Source: Auanema rhodensis (lineage: Eukaryota > Nematoda > Chromadorea > Rhabditida > Rhabditidae). Taken from it: a stretch of 64,000 nucleotides of DNA. The translations under genes were made by a program, and so were the position numbers. The DNA is taken from the NCBI GenBank assembly GCA_964057225.1, contig OZ059895.1, forward strand, positions 19,230,688-19,294,687, written 5' to 3'. How positions within the stretch are numbered: position 1 is the first letter of the stretch; each line of letters begins with the position of its first letter. A model generated the notes under the pieces. The model did no database searches. It saw only the letters and a list, made by a program, of their open reading frames with translations, and was not told where the DNA came from. Of this stretch, positions 57,401 through 64,000 are shown one piece after another.

Positions 57401-58900
57401 GTGTATATATAATTAGCATAAATTAAAGTTCACGTAAATTTCAAAGTCATGGTTACCATGCACCAATATCAATAAAAATTTGTTTTTAGACTAATATGGA
57501 CATGGGGAATCTAATTTTGAAAACCGAATCTTTTTATCTTTCACGGGAAGCGAGTTACATACCATGTGCACAGCACGTGTACAATTAATTAGCATAAATT
57601 AAAGTTCACGTAAATTTCAAAGTCATTGTTACCACGCACCAATATCAATAATGTTATGTTTTTAGACTAATATGGACATGGGGAATCTAATTTTGAAAAC
57701 CGCATCAATTTATCTTTCACGGTAAGCGAGTTACATACCACGTGCACATCACGTGTACATTTAATTAGCATAAATTAAAGTTCACGTAAATTTCAAAGTC
57801 ATTGTTACCATGCACCAATATCAATAAAAATTTGTTTTTAGACTAATATGGACATGGGGAATCTAATTTTGAAAACCGCATCTTTTTATCTTTCACGGGA
57901 AGCGAGTTACATACCATGTGCACATCACGTGTACAATTAATTAGCATAACTTAAAGTTCACGTAAATTTGAAATTCATGGTAACCATACACCGATATCAA
58001 TAATGTTTTGTTTTTAGACTAATATGGACATGGGGAATCTGATTTTGAAAACCGTATCTTTTTATCTTTCACGGGAAGCGAGTTACATACCATGTGCACA
58101 TCACGTGTACAATTAATTAGCATAAATTAAAGTTCACGTAAATTTCAAAGTCATGGTTACCATACACCGATATCAATGAAAATTTGTTTTTAGACTAATA
58201 TGGACATGGGGAATCTAATTTTGAAAACCGCATCTCTTTATCTTTCACGGGAAGCGAGTTACACACCATTTGCACATCACGTGTATATATAATTAGCATA
58301 AATTAAAGTTCACGTAAATTTCAAAGTCATGGTTACCATGCACCAATATCAATAAAAATTTATTTTTAGACTAATATGGACATGGGGAATCTAATTCTGA
58401 AAACTGCATCTTTTTATCTTTCACGGGAAGCGAGTTACATACCATGTGCACATCACGTGTACAATTAATTAGCATAAATTAAAGTTCACGTAAATTTGAA
58501 ATTCATGGTAACCATACACCGATATCAATAATGTTTTGTTTTTAGACTAATATGGACATGGGGAATCTAATTTTGAAAACCGCATCTCTTTATCTTTCAC
58601 GGGAAGCGAGTTACATACCATTTGCACATCACGTGTATATATAATTAGCATAAATTAAAGTTCACGTAAATTTCAAAGTCATGGTTACCATGCACCAATA
58701 TCATTAAAAATTTGTTTTTAAACTAATATGGACATGGGGAATCTAATTTTGAAAACCGTATCTTTTTATCTTTCACGGGAAGCGAGTTACATACCATGTG
58801 CACATCACGTGTACAATTAATTAGCATAAATTAAAGTTCACGTAAATTTCAAAGTCATGGTTACCATACACCGATATCAATAAAAATTTGTTTTTAGACT
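57400..58900 (+). repeat. fourth long copy of the right cassette and its decay
   Basis: From about 57.4 to 58.3 kb the cassette order seen at 47.5, 50.6 and 53.9 kb recurs (ACCGAATC, GCACAGCACG, CATCAATTT, CACGGTAAGC, ACCGTATC, CAATGAAAATTT). Beyond that come single-unit changes such as CTGATTTTG, AAACTGCATC, ATCATTAAAAATTT and TTTAAACTAA. The last of these is carried forward into the 2047 bp HOR. No gene is present. Confidence 0.8.
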
Positions 58901-59517
58901 AATATGGACATGGGGAATCTAATTTTGAAAACCGCATCTCTTTATCTTTCACGGGAAGCGAGTTACATACCATTTGCACATCACGTGTATATATAATTAG
59001 CATAAATTAAAGTTGACGTAAATTTCAAAGTCATGGTTACCATGCACCAATATCAATAAAAATTTGTTTTTAAACTAATATGGACATGGGGAATCTAATT
59101 TTGAAAACCGTATCTTTTTATCTTTCACGGGAAGCGAGTTATTACATACCATTTGCACATCACGTGTACAATTAATAAGCATAACTTAAAGTTCACGTAA
59201 ATTTGAAATTCATGGTAACCATACACCGATATCAATAATGTTTTGTTTTTAGACTAATATGGACATGGGGAATCTAATTTTGAAAACCGCATCTTTTTAT
59301 CTTTCACGGGAAGCGAGTTACATACCATGTGCACATCACGTGTACAATTAATTAGCATAAATTAAAGTTCACGTAAATTTCAAAGTCATGGTTACCATGC
59401 ACCAATATCAATAAAAATTTGTTTTTAGACTAATATGGACATGGGGAATCTAATTTTGAAAACCGCATCTCTTTATCTTTCACGGGAAGCGAGTTACATA
59501 CCATTTGCACATCACGT

Positions 59518-59588
59518 GTATATATAATTAGCATAAATTAAAGTTCACGTAAACGGGAAGCGAGTTACATACCATTTGCACATCACGT
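59518..59588 (+). repeat. 71-bp deletion monomer 3
   Basis: Same GTAAACGGG junction. The unit that follows begins GAATATATAATTAG rather than GTATATATAATTAG. This flanking change is shared with the copy at 61565, so the pair belongs to the 2047 bp HOR. Confidence 0.97.
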
Positions 59589-60468
59589 GAATATATAATT
59601 AGCATAAATTAAAGTTCACGTAAATTTCAAAGTCATGGTTACCATGCACCAATATCAATAAAAATTTGTTTTTAAACTAATATGGACATGGGGAATCTAA
59701 TTTTGAAAACCGCATCTTTTTATCTTTCACGGGAAGCGAGTTACATACCATGTGCACAGCACGTGTACAATTAATTAGCATAAATTAAAGTTCACGTAAA
59801 TTTCAAAGTCATTGTTACCACGCACCAATATCAATAATGTTATGTTTTTAGACTAATATGGACATGAGGAATCTAATTTTGAAAACCGCATCTCTTTATC
59901 TTTCACGGTAAGCGAGTTACATACCACGTGCACATCACGTGTACATTTAATTAGCATAAATTAAAGTTCACGTAAATTTCAAAGTCATTGTTACCATGCA
60001 CCAATATCAATAAAAATTTGTTTTTAGACTAATATGGACATGGGGAATCTAATTTTGAGAACCGCATCTCTTTATCTTTCACGGGAAGCGAGTTACATAC
60101 CATGTGCACATCACGTGTACAATTAATTAGCATAAATTAAAGTTCACGTAAATTTCAAAGTCATGGTTACCATGCACCGATATCAATAATGTTTTGTTTT
60201 TAGACTAATATGGACATGGGGAATCTAATTTTGAAAACCGCATCTTTTTATCTTTCACGGGAAGCGTGTTACATACCATGTGCACATCACGTGTACAATT
60301 AATTAGCATAAATTAAAGTTCACGTAAATTTCAAAGTCATGGTTACCATGCACCAATATCAATAAAAATTTGTTTTTAGACTAATATGGACATGGGGAAT
60401 CTAATTTTGAAAACCGCATCTCTTTATCTTTCACGGGAAGCGAGTTACATACCATTTGCACATCACGT

Positions 60469-60539
60469 GTATATATAATTAGCATAAATTAAAGTTCACG
60501 TAAACGGGAAGCGAGTTACATACCATTTGCACATCACGT
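60469..60539 (+). repeat. 71-bp deletion monomer 4
   Basis: Same junction, followed by one full unit before the next short unit. Its counterparts are at 62516 (2047 bp on) and 63714 (a further 1198 bp on). Confidence 0.97.
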
Positions 60540-60715
60540 GTATATATAATTAGCATAAATTAAAGTTCACGTAAATTTCAAAGTCATGGTTACCATGCAC
60601 CAATATCAATAAAAATTTGTTTTTAGACTAATATGGACATGGGGAATCTAATTTTGAAAACCGCATCTCTTTATCTTTCACGGGAAGCGAGTTACATACC
60701 ATTTGCACATCACGT

Positions 60716-60786
60716 GTGTATATAATTAGCATAAATTAAAGTTCACGTAAACGGGAAGCGAGTTACATACCATTTGCACATCACGT
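60716..60786 (+). repeat. 71-bp deletion monomer 5 (GTGTATATAA leader)
   Basis: Same junction, with a GTGTATATAATTAG leader that marks this lineage. It shares the leader with the copies at 62763 and 63961. It is directly followed by another short unit. Confidence 0.97.
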
Positions 60787-60857
60787 GTATATATAATTAG
60801 CATAAATTAAAGTTCACGTAAACGGGAAGCGAGTTACATACCATGTGCACATCACGT
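60787..60857 (+). repeat. 71-bp deletion monomer 6, tandem with monomer 5
   Basis: Directly adjoins the previous short unit, forming the only short-short tandem pair in the window. It reads into a CCATGTGCAC end rather than the CCATTTGCAC end of the other short units. Its counterpart position in the second HOR copy (about 62834) is a full-length unit, so the two HOR copies differ here. Confidence 0.97.
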
Positions 60858-61564
60858 GTACAATTAATTAGCATAAATTAAAGTTCACGTAAATTTCAAA
60901 GTCATGGTTACCATACACCGATATCAATAAAAATTTGTTTTTAGACTAATATGGACATGGGGAATCTAATTTTGAAAACCGCATCTCTTTATCTTTCACG
61001 GGAAGCGAGTTACATACCATTTGCACATCACGTGTATATATAATTAGCATAAATTAAAGTTGACGTAAATTTCAAAGTCATGGTTACCATGCACCAATAT
61101 CAATAAAAATTTGTTTTTAAACTAATATGGACATGGGGAATCTAATTTTGAAAACCGTATCTTTTTATCTTTCACGGGAAGCGAGTTATTACATACCATT
61201 TGCACATCACGTGTACAATTAATAAGCATAACTTAAAGTTCACGTAAATTTGAAATTCATGGTAACCATACACCGATATCAATAATGTTTTGTTTTTAGA
61301 CTAATATGGACATGGGGAATCTAATTTTGAAAACCGCATCTTTTTATCTTTCACGGGAAGCGAGTTACATACCATGTGCACATCACGTGTACAATTAATT
61401 AGCATAAATTAAAGTTCACGTAAATTTCAAAGTCATGGTTACCATGCACCAATATCAATAAAAATTTGTTTTTAGACTAATATGGACATGGGGAATCTAA
61501 TTTTGAAAACCGCATCTCTTTATCTTTCACGGGAAGCGAGTTACATACCATTTGCACATCACGT

Positions 61565-61635
61565 GTATATATAATTAGCATAAATTAAAGTTCACGTAAA
61601 CGGGAAGCGAGTTACATACCATTTGCACATCACGT
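61565..61635 (+). repeat. 71-bp deletion monomer 7
   Basis: Second-copy counterpart of the short unit at 59518, 2047 bp away, with the same GAATATATAATTAG leader in the following unit. Confidence 0.97.
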
Positions 61636-62515
61636 GAATATATAATTAGCATAAATTAAAGTTCACGTAAATTTCAAAGTCATGGTTACCATGCACCAAT
61701 ATCAATAAAAATTTGTTTTTAAACTAATATGGACATGGGGAATCTAATTTTGAAAACCGCATCTTTTTATCTTTCACGGGAAGCGAGTTACATACCATGT
61801 GCACAGCACGTGTACAATTAATTAGCATAAATTAAAGTTCACGTAAATTTCAAAGTCATTGTTACCACGCACCAATATCAATAATGTTATGTTTTTAGAC
61901 TAATATGGACATGAGGAATCTAATTTTGAAAACCGCATCTCTTTATCTTTCACGGTAAGCGAGTTACATACCACGTGCACATCACGTGTACATTTAATTA
62001 GCATAAATTAAAGTTCACGTAAATTTCAAAGTCATTGTTACCATGCACCAATATCAATAAAAATTTGTTTTTAGACTAATATGGACATGGGGAATCTAAT
62101 TTTGAGAACCGCATCTCTTTATCTTTCACGGGAAGCGAGTTACATACCATGTGCACATCACGTGTACAATTAATTAGCATAAATTAAAGTTCACGTAAAT
62201 TTCAAAGTCATGGTTACCATGCACCGATATCAATAATGTTTTGTTTTTAGACTAATATGGACATGGGGAATCTAATTTTGAAAACCGCATCTTTTTATCT
62301 TTCACGGGAAGCGTGTTACATACCATGTGCACATCACGTGTACAATTAATTAGCATAAATTAAAGTTCACGTAAATTTCAAAGTCATGGTTACCATGCAC
62401 CAATATCAATAAAAATTTGTTTTTAGACTAATATGGACATGGGGAATCTAATTTTGAAAACCGCATCTCTTTATCTTTCACGGGAAGCGAGTTACATACC
62501 ATTTGCACATCACGT

Positions 62516-62586
62516 GTATATATAATTAGCATAAATTAAAGTTCACGTAAACGGGAAGCGAGTTACATACCATTTGCACATCACGT
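62516..62586 (+). repeat. 71-bp deletion monomer 8
   Basis: Second-copy counterpart of the short unit at 60469, with identical junction and surroundings. Confidence 0.97.
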
Positions 62587-62762
62587 GTATATATAATTAG
62601 CATAAATTAAAGTTCACGTAAATTTCAAAGTCATGGTTACCATGCACCAATATCAATAAAAATTTGTTTTTAGACTAATATGGACATGGGGAATCTAATT
62701 TTGAAAACCGCATCTCTTTATCTTTCACGGGAAGCGAGTTACATACCATTTGCACATCACGT

Positions 62763-62833
62763 GTGTATATAATTAGCATAAATTAAAGTTCACGTAAACG
62801 GGAAGCGAGTTACATACCATTTGCACATCACGT
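62763..62833 (+). repeat. 71-bp deletion monomer 9 (GTGTATATAA leader)
   Basis: Second-copy counterpart of the short unit at 60716, with the same GTGTATATAATTAG leader. It is followed by a full unit with the private change GGTTACTATGC. Confidence 0.97.
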
Positions 62834-63713
62834 GTATATATAATTAGCATAAATTAAAGTTCACGTAAATTTCAAAGTCATGGTTACTATGCACCAATAT
62901 CAATAAAAATTTGTTTTTAGACTAATATGGACATGGGGAATCTAATTTTGAAAACCGCATCTTTTTATCTTTCACGGGAAGCGAGTTACATACCATGTGC
63001 ACAGCACGTGTACAATTAATTAGCATAAATTAAAGTTCACGTAAATTTCAAAGTCATTGTTACCACGCACCAATATCAATAATGTTATGTTTTTAGACTA
63101 ATATGGACATGAGGAATCTAATTTTGAAAACCGCATCTCTTTATCTTTCACGGTAAGCGAGTTACATACCACGTGCACATCACGTGTACATTTAATTAGC
63201 ATAAATTAAAGTTCACGTAAATTTCAAAGTCATTGTTACCATGCACCAATATCAATAAAAATTTGTTTTTAGACTAATATGGACATGGGGAATCTAATTT
63301 TGAGAACCGCATCTCTTTATCTTTCACGGGAAGCGAGTTACATACCATGTGCACATCACGTGTACAATTAATTAGCATAAATTAAAGTTCACGTAAATTT
63401 CAAAGTCATGGTTACCATGCACCGATATCAATAATGTTTTGTTTTTAGACTAATATGGACATGGGGAATCTAATTTTGAAAACCGCATCTTTTTATCTTT
63501 CACGGGAAGCGTGTTACATACCATGTGCACATCACGTGTACAATTAATTAGCATAAATTAAAGTTCACGTAAATTTCAAAGTCATGGTTACCACGCACCA
63601 ATATCAATAAAAATTTGTTTTTAGACTAATATGGACATGGGGAATCTAATTTTGAAAACCGCATCTCTTTATCTTTCACGGGAAGCGAGTTACATACCAT
63701 TTGCACATCACGT

Positions 63714-63784
63714 GTATATATAATTAGCATAAATTAAAGTTCACGTAAACGGGAAGCGAGTTACATACCATTTGCACATCACGT
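63714..63784 (+). repeat. 71-bp deletion monomer 10
   Basis: Third member of the 60469/62516 series, spaced 1198 bp from the previous one. It belongs to the partial HOR copy at the right edge. Confidence 0.97.
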
Positions 63785-63960
63785 GTATATATAATTAGCA
63801 TAAATTAAAGTTCACGTAAATTTCAAAGTCATGGTTACCATGCACCAATATCAATAAAAATTTGTTTTTAGACTAATATGGACATGGGGAATCTAATTTT
63901 GAAAACCGCATCTCTTTATCTTTCACGGGAAGCGAGTTACATACCATTTGCACATCACGT

Positions 63961-64000
63961 GTGTATATAATTAGCATAAATTAAAGTTCACGTAAACGGG
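63961..64000 (+). repeat. 71-bp deletion monomer 11, cut by the window edge
   Basis: Begins with the GTGTATATAATTAG leader and reaches the GTAAACGGG junction exactly at the last bases of the window. The deletion is certain, but the rest of the unit is not visible. Confidence 0.9.

Larger units (their letters stand above)
1..64000 (+). repeat. 176-bp tandem satellite array, probably (peri)centromeric
   Basis: The same unit of about 176 bases repeats head to tail across the entire window, with successive unit starts (taken as GTAC or GTAT after CACGT) at 1, 177, 353, 529 and 705. All units share one orientation and nothing interrupts them. Neighbouring units differ at a handful of linked positions, and distant units can be nearly identical, as expected of a homogenised satellite. 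Both array edges lie outside the window. Long, gene-free arrays with a unit slightly longer than a nucleosome core are characteristic of eukaryotic centromeric or pericentromeric DNA; that role is inferred from size and organisation only. No genes, tRNAs, rRNAs, transposons or spacers are visible anywhere. Each unit carries stop codons in all frames, and 176 is not a multiple of 3, so no reading frame can persist across units. I do not recognise the family. Confidence 0.99.
58900..64000 (+). repeat. right-edge HOR: 2047 bp unit with 1198 bp derivative
   Basis: TGACGTAAAT at 59014 and 61061, the TTATTACAT unit at 59139 and 61186, CGGTAAGCG at 59906 and 61953, and short units at 59518/61565, 60469/62516 and 60716/62763 are all exactly 2047 bp apart. 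That equals ten 176-bp units, one 179-bp unit and... by base count 10 x 176 + 3 + 4 x 71, so one of the ten carries the extra triplet. A further partial copy follows at 1198 bp (6 x 176 + 2 x 71): CGGTAAGCG at 61953 and 63151, short units at 62516/63714 and 62763/63961. The HOR runs off the right edge of the window. Confidence 0.9.

Noticed and set aside
1-64000. CRISPR-like array.
   Set aside because: There are no short repeats separated by unique spacers. The whole 176-bp unit repeats, and sequence between conserved parts varies only at a few linked sites.
1-64000. Transposon or retroelement insertion, or an inverted array segment.
   Set aside because: I followed the unit phase from the first to the last base, and the length arithmetic closes with only +3, +1, -1 and -105 variants. 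That leaves no room for inserted or inverted sequence.

Overview
The whole 64 kb window is one uninterrupted tandem satellite array. The repeat unit is about 176 bp and AT-rich (60 G+C in the first unit, about 34%). Every unit lies head to tail in the same orientation. I find no protein gene, RNA gene, mobile element, inversion or unique spacer. The only open frame of note (60 codons, minus strand, 56357-56539) is a by-product of one substitution in one unit. Counting from base 1, the window holds about 359 units of the 176-bp class, 10 complete 71-bp deletion units, and a 40-base partial short unit at the right edge. The arithmetic closes exactly: 359 x 176, plus 10 x 71, plus 24 units with 3 extra bases, 4 units with 1 extra base and 10 units lacking 1 base, equals 63,960.

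The organism is a eukaryote. Arrays of this size and unit length are typical of centromeric or pericentromeric heterochromatin in plants and animals, where centromeric units are often 150-180 bp. I do not recognise the sequence. It does not look like primate alpha satellite or Arabidopsis CEN180 as I know them, and it has no CENP-B box. A centromere is the leading inference, not something the sequence proves.

Layout: units differ at a limited set of linked sites, and diagnostic variants recur at exact spacings, which exposes higher-order repeats (HORs). 1-5.8 kb: older mixed units with repeats 13 and 16 units apart. 5.8-13.2 kb: a five-unit cassette present several times, plus a seven-unit (1232 bp) duplication. 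13.2-26.2 kb: mixed units, including a six-unit (1059 bp) duplication. 26.2-38.2 kb: large duplications of 4754 bp and 5106 bp, with a nested 880 bp one. 38.2-45.6 kb: a 2463 bp tandem duplication. 47.2-56.5 kb: one cassette repeated at 3069, 2115 and 1235 bp. 56.5-57.4 kb: a 528 bp duplication. 58.9-64 kb: HORs of 2047 and 1198 bp that incorporate the 71-bp units.

The array looks built by repeated unequal exchange or segmental amplification of multi-unit blocks, plus short conversion-like exchanges inside units. The right end carries a size-variant unit that is being amplified as part of a new HOR. Shared features of the unit are several short dyad symmetries and seven CpG sites. Many of the variable positions are transitions at those CpGs.
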